Source: Sinorhizobium alkalisoli
GTDB lineage: Bacteria > Pseudomonadota > Alphaproteobacteria > Rhizobiales > Rhizobiaceae
Reading direction: 5' to 3'
DNA: 64,000 nt
Assembly (NCBI RefSeq): GCF_008932245.1
Contig: NZ_CP034909.1
Span: 1,736,001 to 1,800,000, forward strand
The stretch's first letter is position 1; the number at the start of each line of letters is the position of its first letter. Below are positions 1-8,928 of this stretch, piece after piece. The notes beneath the pieces are model-generated. The model was not told the origin of the DNA. It made no database searches and was given only the letters and a program-made list of their open reading frames with translations. The translations under genes and the position numbers were made by a program.

Positions 1-364
1 GCCCCTTGAAGCCAAGGCGCTTCTCGCCGCGGAGTGCGTGCTCCGAAAGTCCCGCGACGCCGCGCGAGGCGAGTCTTTCCTTCCAAAAGCCGAGCGTGTC
101 CTTGGCGACGGCGAAAAGAGTTTCGCCGACTTCGCCGGCACCCGGGTGCCCCTTGGCAATATGGGGAAACGGGAAATAGGTCATCACCGAGCCCGGCGTG
201 CCGATCTCGTCGCCGTAATAGAGGTGATACACCTCCGGGTCATCGAAGTTCACGGTCTTCTTTACCCGGCGCAGGCCGAGCGTTTTGGTGAAGAAATCAC
301 TATTCTCCTGGGCATTGGCTGCCATCGACGTGACGTGGTGAAGGCCTTTGATCTGTGTAAGCAT
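1..364 (-). CDS. VOC/glyoxalase-family ring-cleaving dioxygenase-like protein (partial, 3' end outside window)
   Basis: The first 121 residues read continuously from an ATG at 364 down to base 1, so the C-terminal part lies outside the window. The start MLTQIKGLHHVTSMA with its early His pair, then VKKTVNFDDPEVYHLYYGDE and the phrase MTYFPFPHIAKG, matches the glyoxalase/bleomycin-resistance (VOC) fold as found in MhqO-type ring-cleaving dioxygenases of quinone and electrophile responses. The early His and the His in VYHLYYGD are candidate metal ligands. It is divergent from the LysR gene at 484, a common arrangement for such enzymes and their regulator. The substrate cannot be told from this fragment. 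Confidence 0.8.
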   Translation of the reverse strand, partial: MLTQIKGLHHVTSMAANAQENSDFFTKTLGLRRVKKTVNFDDPEVYHLYYGDEIGTPGSVMTYFPFPHIAKGHPGAGEVGETLFAVAKDTLGFWKERLASRGVAGLSEHALRGEKRLGFKG

Positions 365-459
365 TTCGGGTCTCTCCGGATTGGCGTATCGCCGTTTGTC
401 TGGAGACAAGATCGGTCAGGTCTTCGTCGAAGTGAATAGAAATAATGTTGACAAAATTG

Positions 460-474
460 TTGCATTTTGCGCAA
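460..474. promoter_or_regulatory. Candidate LysR-type operator between VOC gene and lysR
   Basis: TTGCATTTTGCGCAA has inverted arms TTGC and GCAA and fits the LysR-type T-N11-A pattern. It lies just upstream of the LysR start and in the shared promoter region with the VOC gene, in AT-rich sequence. This fits autoregulation and activation of the divergent gene. Binding is inferred. Confidence 0.5.
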
Positions 475-483
475 TAAAAGAAC

Positions 484-1383
484 ATGAGCGGCCTAAGCGA
501 TATTCGGGTATTCCTGGCTGTAGCGCAGCAGCGCAGCTTCACGGCCGCGGCCCGACAGCTGTCCATGACACCGCCGACCGTGACGCGCGCCGTCAGTGCG
601 CTGGAGGAGAGCCTTGGCGTACAGCTCTTGCTGCGCACCACCCGTCAGGTTTCTCTGACGTCGGCCGGCGCCGTCTACGCGGCGCGCATCGAGCCGCTGA
701 TCAGACAGTTCGACCAGGCGAGGGAGGATCTGCGCGAAGAGCACGGCGATGTGGCCGGGCTGATCCGCATAAACGCGCCGCTGTCGCTCGGACAGCATAT
801 CCTGCCGGACATTGTCACTGGATTTCGGGTTGAATATCCCAGAACGAGCGTTTCTCTATCCTTGACGGACCGGCTCATCGACATCGTTTCCGACAGTTTC
901 GATCTCGCCGTGAGGGTCTCGGAGCCGCCGCGCGATAAGTCGACGATATGGCGGAAGCTTTGTCGCGTGCGGCGTATTCTGGTTGCCTCCCCCGGCTATC
1001 TCGCCGCCTTCGGAACACCTGAGACGCCCGGCGACCTCGATCGCCATGCCTGTATCGCCTATGACGAGGAGGCGATCGCCGAGAGTTGGGAACTGACGAA
1101 CGGCGGGCGGACGCGAAAGGCACGCGCCGGCAAGGTACTGGCGGCGAACAATGGCGAGCTTATCGCCAGACTGGCGGAAAACGGAGAAGGCCTAGCCCTG
1201 CTGCCGCACTTCATCGTCGACGATGCGCTGGCACGGGGCACGCTGAAGCAAGTCCTTGGCGACTGGGAACCTCCCGAACTCTGGCTGACGCTTCATTATC
1301 CGCCCTACGAGAAACTGCCGATGCGGGTTGCCAGGTTCTCGGACTTCTTCGAAAAGTACGTTACCCATACGCGTCCGCTGTAA
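484..1383 (+). CDS. LysR-family transcriptional regulator
   Basis: A 299-residue protein of the usual LysR length. The N-terminal winged helix-turn-helix is at about residues 1-60 (FTAAARQLSMTPPTVTRAVSALEESLG), followed by a substrate-binding domain from about residue 90 with the typical phrase GDVAGLIRINAPLSLG. The sequence resembles the CrgA/YafC subgroup that often controls a neighbouring oxidoreductase or dioxygenase. It is divergent from the VOC gene, with a LysR-like dyad in between, so that gene is the most likely target. The ligand is unknown. Confidence 0.9.
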   Translation: MSGLSDIRVFLAVAQQRSFTAAARQLSMTPPTVTRAVSALEESLGVQLLLRTTRQVSLTSAGAVYAARIEPLIRQFDQAREDLREEHGDVAGLIRINAPLSLGQHILPDIVTGFRVEYPRTSVSLSLTDRLIDIVSDSFDLAVRVSEPPRDKSTIWRKLCRVRRILVASPGYLAAFGTPETPGDLDRHACIAYDEEAIAESWELTNGGRTRKARAGKVLAANNGELIARLAENGEGLALLPHFIVDDALARGTLKQVLGDWEPPELWLTLHYPPYEKLPMRVARFSDFFEKYVTHTRPL

Positions 1384-1758
1384 AGCGAGGCGGGCTCCCG
1401 TCCTGTATTCGCGTGAAAGGCGTCTCATTCGGCAAAAGGAGAGCAAAAACGACAAGAAATTGAACTGGTTTGCAGACATCTTTCTTTCGGAGTCGGACAG
1501 AAAGCGCCTACTGGCGGCCCATCTGTGGTTGAGATCGCCACGGTCGGAAAATCGCATCTGGATTTCGGGCGTCGAATTCTCCCATGCATCGGCCCGGGAG
1601 GAGTCCGGTAGCGCTGAGCAGGTTCCGAAAACATGTCAGACGGTTTTCCGATAAGGACCTGCGTCGAAACAAAGGAAGCGGATAAAGCGTTGGATTGGCC
1701 TAACAAATCTGCTTCGACCTCTTGCGGCGCAAAAGCGAGCATCGACTCGGAGGTACGA
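1384..1758. other. Intergenic region between lysR and first araC
   Basis: No convincing gene is seen. An in-frame ATG at 1633 would lengthen the AraC protein by 42 residues, but that segment has no ribosome binding site or domain character, whereas GGAGG at 1749-1753 precedes the ATG at 1759. The rest is unremarkable, moderately AT-rich sequence likely to hold the araC promoter. Confidence 0.5.
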
Positions 1759-2724
1759 ATGAACCATAGGACGGGAACGGAAGTGGGCGTTCATTTCGGT
1801 CTGCCACATTCGCCATGTCTTTTGGCGCGACCGGTTCGCACCGCCGGATTTTCCGTCACGCGCTTGGAATGGCGGCTAAAGGGGGATGCGAGCCGCCTGG
1901 TATCTTTGCCGCCGGACGACGCTTACTTCCTGATGCTCTACCTTAACGATGCGCACCATTGCGACGTTGCTGCCGATGGCAGCGAAAGCGACATTCGCCG
2001 CTTTCGGCAGGGTTCCGCTTGCCTGGTCGATCTGACCCATGGAGCCTGCATCCGCCTTTTCAGCGATCTCGATTCCCTCGCCTTCCATCTGCCGCGAGAG
2101 CTTTTTCGAGAAGTCGCCGAGTTCTCAGATGCCCCGAAAGCGACCGGCCTCAGATGCCGGCGGGGAGAGGACGATGCTGTCATGCACAATCTCGGAGCGG
2201 CTCTGCTGCCGCTATTCGAGGAGCAAGGGAGCTCCCACGCGCCGGTCTTGCAGCACATAGCAATCGCCATCTGTGCCCACTTGCTTCACGCTTATGGCGA
2301 TCTTTCCGGTGAACCGGGCTCCAGTACAGCATGCCTCTCGGTCTGGCAGGAGAAGGCCGCCAAGGATTTCATGATCGATCATTTCGCCATTCGCTTCCCG
2401 ATGTCGGCAGCAGCTTCAGCGGTCGGGGTGTCCGGTCGTAAGTTCATCGAAGGGTTCAAGCGCGTCACGGGCCAGACGCCGCAGCAGTGGCTCATGCGCT
2501 ATCGAATTGCACGCGCCAAGCAGTATCTCGCCGAATGCAGCCTCGCCCTCGAAGCCATCGCCACCCGATGCGGCTTCACCGACCAGACTGATTTCACCAA
2601 GACGTTCCGCCGAGTGACAGGCATCACCCCATCCGCCTGGCAGGCGCGCTGGATCCCTGACGCGGAGGATAGAGCGATTACCGCCACGTCTGCGAATGAG
2701 GGGCGCTCTGTATCCGAACCCTGA
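1759..2724 (+). CDS. AraC-family transcriptional regulator (first of three)
   Basis: The ATG at 1759 is chosen because GGAGG lies 5 bases upstream; the product is 321 residues. The N-terminal two thirds is a cupin-like sensory part with the phrase SLAFHLPRELFREVAEF. The C-terminal AraC DNA-binding domain (about residues 210-310) has two helix-turn-helix units, the second carrying the family signature IATRCGFTDQTDFTKTFRRV. Two related regulators follow on the same strand, the next separated by 128 bases. All three share the N-terminal pattern of a hydrophobic stretch followed by an amphipathic helix, suggesting local duplication. Target and ligand are unknown. Confidence 0.88.
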   Translation: MNHRTGTEVGVHFGLPHSPCLLARPVRTAGFSVTRLEWRLKGDASRLVSLPPDDAYFLMLYLNDAHHCDVAADGSESDIRRFRQGSACLVDLTHGACIRLFSDLDSLAFHLPRELFREVAEFSDAPKATGLRCRRGEDDAVMHNLGAALLPLFEEQGSSHAPVLQHIAIAICAHLLHAYGDLSGEPGSSTACLSVWQEKAAKDFMIDHFAIRFPMSAAASAVGVSGRKFIEGFKRVTGQTPQQWLMRYRIARAKQYLAECSLALEAIATRCGFTDQTDFTKTFRRVTGITPSAWQARWIPDAEDRAITATSANEGRSVSEP

Positions 2725-2852
2725 ACTGTTGTATCGTCACGGCATTTGAACGGTGTATCGCGCTTTAGCTCTTCGTATCGACGCAGGCTCCTATCGGACA
2801 TCCGCTGACACTTTCCGGAGCCTGCTCAGCCAGAAATCGGGAGACCACGCCG

Positions 2853-3761
2853 ATGGGCCTGCATGAAGCATTGAACGCCGCATGTCATGGGCCGGGCCCG
2901 ATCGTCAAATCAATTGCTTGCGGCGATGTGCTCGTCACGCGAACGTATTCCGATCGCTTCGATCTGGACGTTGCACCGGCCATCCCGTCCACAGACGCAT
3001 TTGGCGTCATTGTTCAGCTGCGTGATTTCGACTCCCATCGGCTATGGCGAGGTGGCCAATTGGTCTACGAAGGAGGACACGTCAAGGCGTCGCTTGCGAT
3101 CACCGACCTTCGCGATCAGTGGCAGTGCCATCATCTGTCGCCGTTCGACAATATCCGCTTCCACATACCGTTTTCCCGCATGCGTGCCTTCGCGGAAGAG
3201 GTCGGGCGCAGCGAATACCTGGCGCTCGCTTGCGTCCAGGGCCGCATAGACCCGGTCATGCATGGCCTCGCCCAGGCATTGCTGCCATCGCTCGACAACC
3301 CGGATGAGGCCAATCCCCTGTTTCTGGAGCAGATCAATCTCGCCATGCTGGCGCACCTCAGCCAGACCTATGGCGGACTGCACTTTCCGGCCGACAAGAA
3401 GGGGACCTTGGCGTCCTGGCAGGAACGGCTCGCTACGGAATTTCTGGCGGCTCATTTCAACAGACCGTTCTCAATCGGAGATCTGGCTTCCCGCTGCGAG
3501 TTGTCGCGCAGCTATTTCAACAAGGCTTTCAAGGAGAGCTTTGGGCGTACCCCTTCAAAATGGCTGACCGAATACCGGGTCGCGCGGGTCAAGGAACTAT
3601 TGTTGCAGGACCTGCCGATAGCGGAGGTCGCTATCAGTTGCGGTTTCGCCGATCAGAGCCACATGACCCGGGTCTTCACAAGTCTGACGGGCGAGACACC
3701 GGCGCGCTTTAGACGAAAGAACAAGCCTGTTCGCATGGCCTTGGATCGGCGCGGGGATTGA
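2853..3761 (+). CDS. AraC-family transcriptional regulator (second of three)
   Basis: A 302-residue protein. The N-terminal part includes NIRFHIPFSRMRAFAEEVG, aligning by eye with the same region of both neighbouring AraC proteins. The C-terminal AraC domain (about residues 195-295) has first-helix text FSIGDLASRCELSRSYFNKA and the second signature VAISCGFADQSHMTRVF. The hexamer GTATCG occurs at 2731, 2755 and 2775 in the preceding gap, spaced 24 and 20 bases, which could be iterated half-sites for one of these regulators. Paralogy with the flanking genes is clear in the C-terminus and weaker in the sensor part. Confidence 0.88.
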   Translation: MGLHEALNAACHGPGPIVKSIACGDVLVTRTYSDRFDLDVAPAIPSTDAFGVIVQLRDFDSHRLWRGGQLVYEGGHVKASLAITDLRDQWQCHHLSPFDNIRFHIPFSRMRAFAEEVGRSEYLALACVQGRIDPVMHGLAQALLPSLDNPDEANPLFLEQINLAMLAHLSQTYGGLHFPADKKGTLASWQERLATEFLAAHFNRPFSIGDLASRCELSRSYFNKAFKESFGRTPSKWLTEYRVARVKELLLQDLPIAEVAISCGFADQSHMTRVFTSLTGETPARFRRKNKPVRMALDRRGD

Positions 3762-3982
3762 TCCCCGCGACCACTGCTCATATCGTTCAAAATGCGTGAG
3801 CTTCGTGCAAGAAAATATCTCGGGCACGGCGATGATGGGGTGAATTCATCGCGATTCCGAGCACCTTCTGTGAAGGCTGTCTCTTCGAACCGCAATCCGC
3901 GTAGTGCCGTGTTCCTGTGCCAATGCCCGGCGCGAACGAAGCGGTCTGCGCCGCGGGTAAGCACATTGGACAGGACAAGGCC

Positions 3983-4891
3983 ATGACGGACGTCTCTTCG
4001 ATTGCAGCGAGCGGAAGATCTCACGACAGTCTTGGTTGTTCCATGGACAGGCTCGACGATGATCGAACGATCGAGGGTCGCGACATGACCTTTTATCGCA
4101 AGAGGTCGGCGTCGGCGCCGCCCGCCAGGGTCACGACACCGGCGACGGGGCGCGGCTATCTGGTCGGCCTTTCGGCAGCAGTCGGACACAGACGCCGCAT
4201 TTTCAAAGAGCATCATTCGACCGTCCACGATTTCGAGCAGAATGCCGTTTACTTGCGGAATTTCGCCGATGATTATCGCGCTGACCTGAGCGGCTCCTTC
4301 AACTTCATGCTGCTTGAAATCAATTACAGCGCACTCGAGCGTATCGCAGATGCGGCCGACTTCAGAAATGTCAGTGAATTGCGCTCCGTTGCCGCGCACC
4401 CGGATCCTGTGCTCGGCGGCATGCTGGGCGCCTTGTTTGCGACAGTGGATGGCAGCGCAGACAGGAGCGCCTTGTTTGTCGACCAACTGTCAGTCGCGAT
4501 CGGGGTTCATGTCGTTCAGCAGTACGGCAACGGCCGCGGTGGTGCGGCCGCCGGCGGGCGCCGGCTTTCCTCGCGTTGCCAGGCAAAGATCAAGGATCTC
4601 GCCCAGAGCCGGCTAAATGGTGACCTGACCGTCGAGGAGCTCGCTTCGGCTTGCAATCTGTCGCAGGCGACATTTCTTCGGGCCTTCCGCGAAACCATGG
4701 GCAAGACGCCGTATCGATGGCTGTTGCAGCAACGCATCGAAAAGGCCGTAGAATTGCTGCAGTTCTCGCAGACGTCTCTTAAAGAGATCGCTAGGATCTG
4801 CGGCTTCTCGGACCAAAGCCACTTCACGCGCGCTTTTGTCCAGGTGATGGGCGCCGCCCCCGGTGCCTGGAGACGTAGCCGGCAGTCCTGA
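3983..4891 (+). CDS. AraC-family transcriptional regulator (third of three)
   Basis: The chosen ATG at 3983 is preceded by GGACAAGG; an in-frame ATG at 3917 and later ones at 4043 and 4085 are also possible. From 3983 the protein is 302 residues, the same length as the second AraC protein. The sensor part has SFNFMLLEINYSALERIAD, the equivalent of the amphipathic stretch in its two neighbours. The C-terminal domain has LTVEELASACNLSQATFLRA and IARICGFSDQSHFTRAFVQV. It lies directly upstream of the hydrolase/amidohydrolase group and is a reasonable candidate regulator of it. Confidence 0.85.
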   Translation: MTDVSSIAASGRSHDSLGCSMDRLDDDRTIEGRDMTFYRKRSASAPPARVTTPATGRGYLVGLSAAVGHRRRIFKEHHSTVHDFEQNAVYLRNFADDYRADLSGSFNFMLLEINYSALERIADAADFRNVSELRSVAAHPDPVLGGMLGALFATVDGSADRSALFVDQLSVAIGVHVVQQYGNGRGGAAAGGRRLSSRCQAKIKDLAQSRLNGDLTVEELASACNLSQATFLRAFRETMGKTPYRWLLQQRIEKAVELLQFSQTSLKEIARICGFSDQSHFTRAFVQVMGAAPGAWRRSRQS

Positions 4892-5148
4892 CCAGAGCGC
4901 TCGACAATAAAGAGCACTTCCAGGCAATGACGATGGAGCTTCGGAAGTGTCAAGGGCGCGCCTGGCGAAGGTGCGGTTGACGCGTGTCTCAGTGGTTCAA
5001 CTGCGGCACGTGATCGCGCAACGGTTCCACCGGCCCGGGATTTGACAGTGATCAAAAAATACAAAAATCCATCTTTGGCTACAAGAACCGGGCGGCCGTC
5101 CTCGGCATAGTGCCGGATATCGGCAACCACTGAAAGAGGACAATACCC

Positions 5149-5799
5149 ATGACCGCGACCCCGACTCCCGGCAAACTTCTCGTTTCGCCCAAGGACCACA
5201 CGCTCATCATGATCGACTTTCAGTCGCAGATGTCCTTTGCAACGAAGTCGATAGATGCGGTTCTATTGCGCAACAATGCGGCGCTCGTCGCGCACGCGGC
5301 AGCCGGCTTTGGCGTCTCGACTGTTCTGACGACGGTCGCGGAGAAGACCTTCTCCGGCCCCATGTTCTCCGAGATCACCGACGCCTTCCCTGAGCAGAAG
5401 CTGCTCGACCGCACCTCGATGAACACCTGGGAGGATGCGGCGGTGATCGAGGAGGTCAACCGCATCGGTAAGAAGCGCCTTGTGATGTGCGGACTTTGGA
5501 CCTCCGTCTGCATCGTCGGACCGACACTTTCAGCGCTCGATCAGGGCTTCGAGGTCTATGTGATCGCCGATGCCTGTGGCGATGTTTCCGACGAGGCTCA
5601 TGAGCGCGCGATGGATCGCATGGTGCAGGCCGGTGTCCGGCCGATGACGTCGCTGCAATACATGCTCGAATTGCAGCGTGACTGGGCGCGCACCGGGACC
5701 TACGACATGACCACCGGCATCGCCAAGAAATTCGGTGGCGCCTACGGCCTCGGCATCATCTACGCCAAGAGCATGTTCGGCGCCTCCGAAGGTCACTGA
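5149..5799 (+). CDS. Isochorismatase-like cysteine hydrolase (YcaC-type)
   Basis: A 216-residue protein of the isochorismatase superfamily. Asp23 lies in the N-terminal motif MIDFQ and Cys121 in GLWTSVCIVGPT, the positions of the catalytic Asp and nucleophilic Cys. The family runs amide or imide hydrolysis; length and the C-terminal helix resemble E. coli YcaC, whose substrate is not settled. A TTGACA at 5042-5047 could be a -35 element in the AT-rich leader. It opens a same-strand group with XapX and an amidohydrolase, suggesting breakdown or detoxification of a small amide-like compound. The substrate is not deducible. Confidence 0.88.
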   Translation: MTATPTPGKLLVSPKDHTLIMIDFQSQMSFATKSIDAVLLRNNAALVAHAAAGFGVSTVLTTVAEKTFSGPMFSEITDAFPEQKLLDRTSMNTWEDAAVIEEVNRIGKKRLVMCGLWTSVCIVGPTLSALDQGFEVYVIADACGDVSDEAHERAMDRMVQAGVRPMTSLQYMLELQRDWARTGTYDMTTGIAKKFGGAYGLGIIYAKSMFGASEGH

Positions 5800-5880
5800 C
5801 ATTCACCGCGAGCAAATACCCTCCGGCCGCGTTCGAAACGCGGTCGGGACGGCAAGCGCCATCCGTCAGAGGAATTGACG

Positions 5881-6165
5881 ATGAAAATGTATCTCCTTTC
5901 GCTCGGTGCCGGGCTGCTCGTGGGCATCATTTACAGCCTGCTCAATGTTCGCTCCCCCGCGCCGCCGGTGATCGCGCTGGTGGGGCTTTTAGGCATTCTC
6001 ATCGGCGAGCAGGCGGTGCCGCTCGTCAAACGCGTGCTGTCGGGGGATCCGCTGACGGTTTCGTGGTTCCACAGCCGCTGCGTCCCGCATGTCTTCGGGG
6101 AACTGCCGACCGGGGCAGATCGTAATGGTGTGCCCGACCGGCCATCGCCGCGGGAGCTCGGGTGA
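5881..6165 (+). CDS. XapX domain-containing small membrane protein
   Basis: A 94-residue protein from the ATG at 5881, which has GAGGAA six bases upstream; a TTG six bases earlier is in frame but less likely. It has two hydrophobic segments (about residues 4-22 and 30-48) with LLVGIIYSLLNVRSPAPPVIAL, the hallmark of the XapX domain (DUF1427). The C-terminal ending with CVPHVFGELP is also common in the family. Its TGA stop overlaps the start of the amidohydrolase, so the two are translationally coupled. XapX function is unknown; these proteins are often found beside hydrolase and amidohydrolase genes as here. Confidence 0.85.
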   Translation: MKMYLLSLGAGLLVGIIYSLLNVRSPAPPVIALVGLLGILIGEQAVPLVKRVLSGDPLTVSWFHSRCVPHVFGELPTGADRNGVPDRPSPRELG

Positions 6166-8150
6166 TGCCGACCCGCCGCCGCTTTCTGGAGGCAGCGTCT
6201 GCCCTGGCATTCCCAGGCCTGTTTACGCCCGCACGGGCGGCCGATCCCACGTCGTTCTCAGGAGACGAGTCAATGAGCGCCGATCTGATCCTGCACCACG
6301 GTCTGGTGACCACGCTCGACCGGACGAATCCGAACGCCACCGCCGTCGCCATCAAGGACGGCAAGTTCCTCGCCGTTGGCCATGACCATGAGGTCATGGC
6401 GCTTGCCGGACCCACCACGACGGTCATCGACCTTAAGGGCAAGCGAGTCCTGCCCGGTCTCAACGACAACCACACTCACGTCGTGCGCGGCGGCCTGAAC
6501 TACAACATGGAACTGCGGTGGGACGGTGTGCGCTCGCTTGCCGACGCAATGGACATGCTGAAACGGCAGGTCGCCATTACCCCGCCGCCACAATGGGTGC
6601 GCGTGGTTGGCGGCTTCACCGAACATCAGTTCGCCGAAAAGCGGCTGCCGACGATCGACGAGATCAATGCGGTCGCCCCGGACACGCCGGTGTTCCTGTT
6701 GCATCTCTACGACCGGGCGCTGCTCAATGGTGCAGCTCTTCGGGCCGTGGGGTATACCAAGGATACGCCCAATCCGCCTGGCGGCGAGATCACCCGCGAC
6801 GCCAACGGCAACCCGACCGGCCTGCTGCTTGCCAAGCCCAACGCCGGCATTCTCTATTCGACGCTTGCAAAGGGGCCAAAGCTTCCCTTCGACTATCAGG
6901 TCAACTCGACCCGCCACTTCATGCGCGAGCTCAATCGCCTCGGGGTCACCAGTGTCATCGATGCGGGCGGCGGCTTCCAGAACTACCCGGACGACTACGC
7001 CGTCATCCAGAAGCTTGCCGATGAAGGCCAGATGACGGTGAGGCTGGCCTACAACCTCTTCACCCAGAAGCCGAAAGAGGAGAAGGAGGATTTCCTCAAA
7101 TGGACTTCTTCGGTCAAATACAAGCAGGGCGATGACTTCTTCCGCCACAACGGCGCCGGCGAGATGCTGGTCTTTTCCGCCGCAGACTTCGAGGACTTCC
7201 GCGAGCCGCGCCCGGACATGCCGCCCGAAATGGAAGGCCAGCTCGAGGAGGTGGTTCGAATCCTTGCGGAAAACCGTTGGCCCTGGCGCCTGCACGCCAC
7301 CTATGACGAGACGATCAGCCGCGCGCTCGACGTTTTCGAAAAGGTCAACCAGGATATCCCGCTTTCCGGCATAAACTGGTTCTTCGACCATGCCGAGACG
7401 ATCTCCGAACAGTCGATCGACCGGATTGCCGCGCTCGGCGGCGGCATCGCCGTCCAGCATCGCATGGCCTATCAAGGCGAGTACTTCGTCGAGCGTTATG
7501 GTCACGGTGCCGCGGAAGCGACGCCACCGGTTGCGCGCATGCTCGAGAAGGGCGTGAAGGTTTCGGCCGGTACGGATGCGACGCGCGTCGCCTCCTATAA
7601 CCCTTGGGTCTCGCTTTCCTGGCTGGTGACGGGCAAGACCGTCGGCGGCATGCAACTCTATCCGCGCCACAATTGCCTCGACCGGGAAACGGCGCTCCGC
7701 ATGTGGACCGAAAAGGTGCAGTGGTTCTCAAACGAGGAAGGCAAGAAGGGGCGCATCGAGAAGGGGCAACTCGCCGACCTGATCGTGGCGAGCAAAGACT
7801 ATTTCGCCTGCGCCGAGGATGAGATTTCATTCCTGACCTCCGAGCTCACGATCGTCGGCGGCAAGGTCGTCTACGGGGCAAGCGACTTTGCGACCTACGA
7901 TGAAAACCCGCTGCCACCGGCCATGCCGGACTGGTCGCCGGTCAGGACCTATCGCGGCTATGCCGCCTGGGGTGAGCCGGAAGGAGCCGGAAAGAACTCT
8001 TTGCGAAGGACCGCGATTTCTGCCTGCGGCTGCGCCAACAATTGCGGCGTGCATGGTCACGACCATGCCGGTGCCTGGTCATCCAGGCTCCCGATTGCCG
8101 ATCTCAAGGGCTTCTTTGGCGCGCTCGGCTGCTCATGCTGGGCTGTCTGA
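6165..8150 (+). CDS. TAT-leader amidohydrolase (YtcJ-like)
   Basis: A 661-residue amidohydrolase-3 family metal-dependent hydrolase. The metal-binding HTH is at about residue 103 in LPGLNDNHTHVVRGG, and the C-terminal GTDATRVASYNPW region resembles the late catalytic Asp segment. The N-terminus TRRRFLEAASALAFPGLF, ending AARA-like, is a twin-arginine export signal. A second in-frame ATG at 6273 with AGGAG upstream starts exactly at the usual cytoplasmic N-terminus (MSADLILHHGLVTTLD), so two products are possible. A GTG at 6162 overlapping the XapX stop is also in frame. The Cys-rich end ACGCANNCGVHGH is unusual and may bind metal. Substrate unknown. Confidence 0.88.
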   Translation: MPTRRRFLEAASALAFPGLFTPARAADPTSFSGDESMSADLILHHGLVTTLDRTNPNATAVAIKDGKFLAVGHDHEVMALAGPTTTVIDLKGKRVLPGLNDNHTHVVRGGLNYNMELRWDGVRSLADAMDMLKRQVAITPPPQWVRVVGGFTEHQFAEKRLPTIDEINAVAPDTPVFLLHLYDRALLNGAALRAVGYTKDTPNPPGGEITRDANGNPTGLLLAKPNAGILYSTLAKGPKLPFDYQVNSTRHFMRELNRLGVTSVIDAGGGFQNYPDDYAVIQKLADEGQMTVRLAYNLFTQKPKEEKEDFLKWTSSVKYKQGDDFFRHNGAGEMLVFSAADFEDFREPRPDMPPEMEGQLEEVVRILAENRWPWRLHATYDETISRALDVFEKVNQDIPLSGINWFFDHAETISEQSIDRIAALGGGIAVQHRMAYQGEYFVERYGHGAAEATPPVARMLEKGVKVSAGTDATRVASYNPWVSLSWLVTGKTVGGMQLYPRHNCLDRETALRMWTEKVQWFSNEEGKKGRIEKGQLADLIVASKDYFACAEDEISFLTSELTIVGGKVVYGASDFATYDENPLPPAMPDWSPVRTYRGYAAWGEPEGAGKNSLRRTAISACGCANNCGVHGHDHAGAWSSRLPIADLKGFFGALGCSCWAV

Positions 8151-8204
8151 CAACAGTGGAACGGGACTTCATTGACCGCCAATGCTCCCGGTAAGGATCA
8201 CCAA

Positions 8205-8441
8205 GTGAAAAAGATCGCTGGTGCAGCCGCGATGACGGCAGCCTCAATCTTGATCAGCTCACTGGCCGCTCTCGGCCAAGACCTGACCCAAGCAACTGCC
8301 AATCCCCGCCACTCTTGGGCGACGGTCGTTGTGAGCCATCCACGGCCGAAGCATGGCGCCTATTACAAAGGCGTATTCCCGACCGTCGCGACCAGTTCAC
8401 ATGACATCAGTCTTGGTAAGGGCGGCCCCGTCCTACGTTAA
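8205..8441 (+). CDS. Small secreted protein, function unknown
   Basis: A 78-residue product from a GTG at 8205 with AAGGA seven bases upstream. The first 26 residues (MKKIAGAAAMTAASILISSL, then an Ala-rich end) are a typical Sec signal peptide. The mature part is short, basic and contains WATVVVSHPRPKHGAYYKGV. No family is recognised. It sits between the amidohydrolase and the DoxX gene on the same strand and is probably co-transcribed with them. An upstream TTG at 8172 is in frame but would disrupt the signal peptide. Confidence 0.65.
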   Translation: MKKIAGAAAMTAASILISSLAALGQDLTQATANPRHSWATVVVSHPRPKHGAYYKGVFPTVATSSHDISLGKGGPVLR

Positions 8442-8472
8442 GTTGAAGACCGCCCGAGAAGGAGCCTGGATT

Positions 8473-8928
8473 ATGAGCCTGTCTTCCCCCGAGAACCATC
8501 TTACCACCCGCTTTCGGGCAGGCCTCGCCGGCAGGCGTATCCTGTTCATCGGCCTGCTGGCGCTCTGCTCGGCCTATATCCAGGGACCGCTCGTCAAGAT
8601 CTACGATTTTGGCAGCGCGCTCGCCGAAATGGACCATTTCGGCCTCCATCCGGCTCCGGTCTTTGCCGTTGGCGTGATCGTTTTCGAGCTTTCGATGTCC
8701 GCCCTCGTCCTTGCAGGAGTCTGTCGCTGGGCGGCCGCGCTGGCGCTTGCTCTCTTCACGCTCGTTGCGACCTTCATCGCACTTCGCTTCTGGGAGTTGC
8801 CGCCGGGCATGGAGCGGTCGATGGCGATGAACGGCTTTTTCGAGCATCTCGGCCTCACCGGCGCCTTCGTGCTGGTCGCCCTCTATGATCTGAGCGATCG
8901 CCCAACGGCACCGAGGAACGCGAGATGA
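8473..8928 (+). CDS. DoxX-family membrane protein
   Basis: A 151-residue protein from the ATG at 8473, with AAGGAG eight bases upstream. Four hydrophobic segments are visible (about residues 22-38, 52-72, 77-97 and 117-137). The arrangement and the motif ALRFWELPP with a following FFEHLGLTGAF match DoxX/SURF4-type proteins, which act in the cytoplasmic membrane, often alongside oxidoreductases or redox stress genes. The stop overlaps the ATG of the next gene by four bases (ATGA), so it is coupled to the MFS exporter. Confidence 0.85.
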   Translation: MSLSSPENHLTTRFRAGLAGRRILFIGLLALCSAYIQGPLVKIYDFGSALAEMDHFGLHPAPVFAVGVIVFELSMSALVLAGVCRWAAALALALFTLVATFIALRFWELPPGMERSMAMNGFFEHLGLTGAFVLVALYDLSDRPTAPRNAR

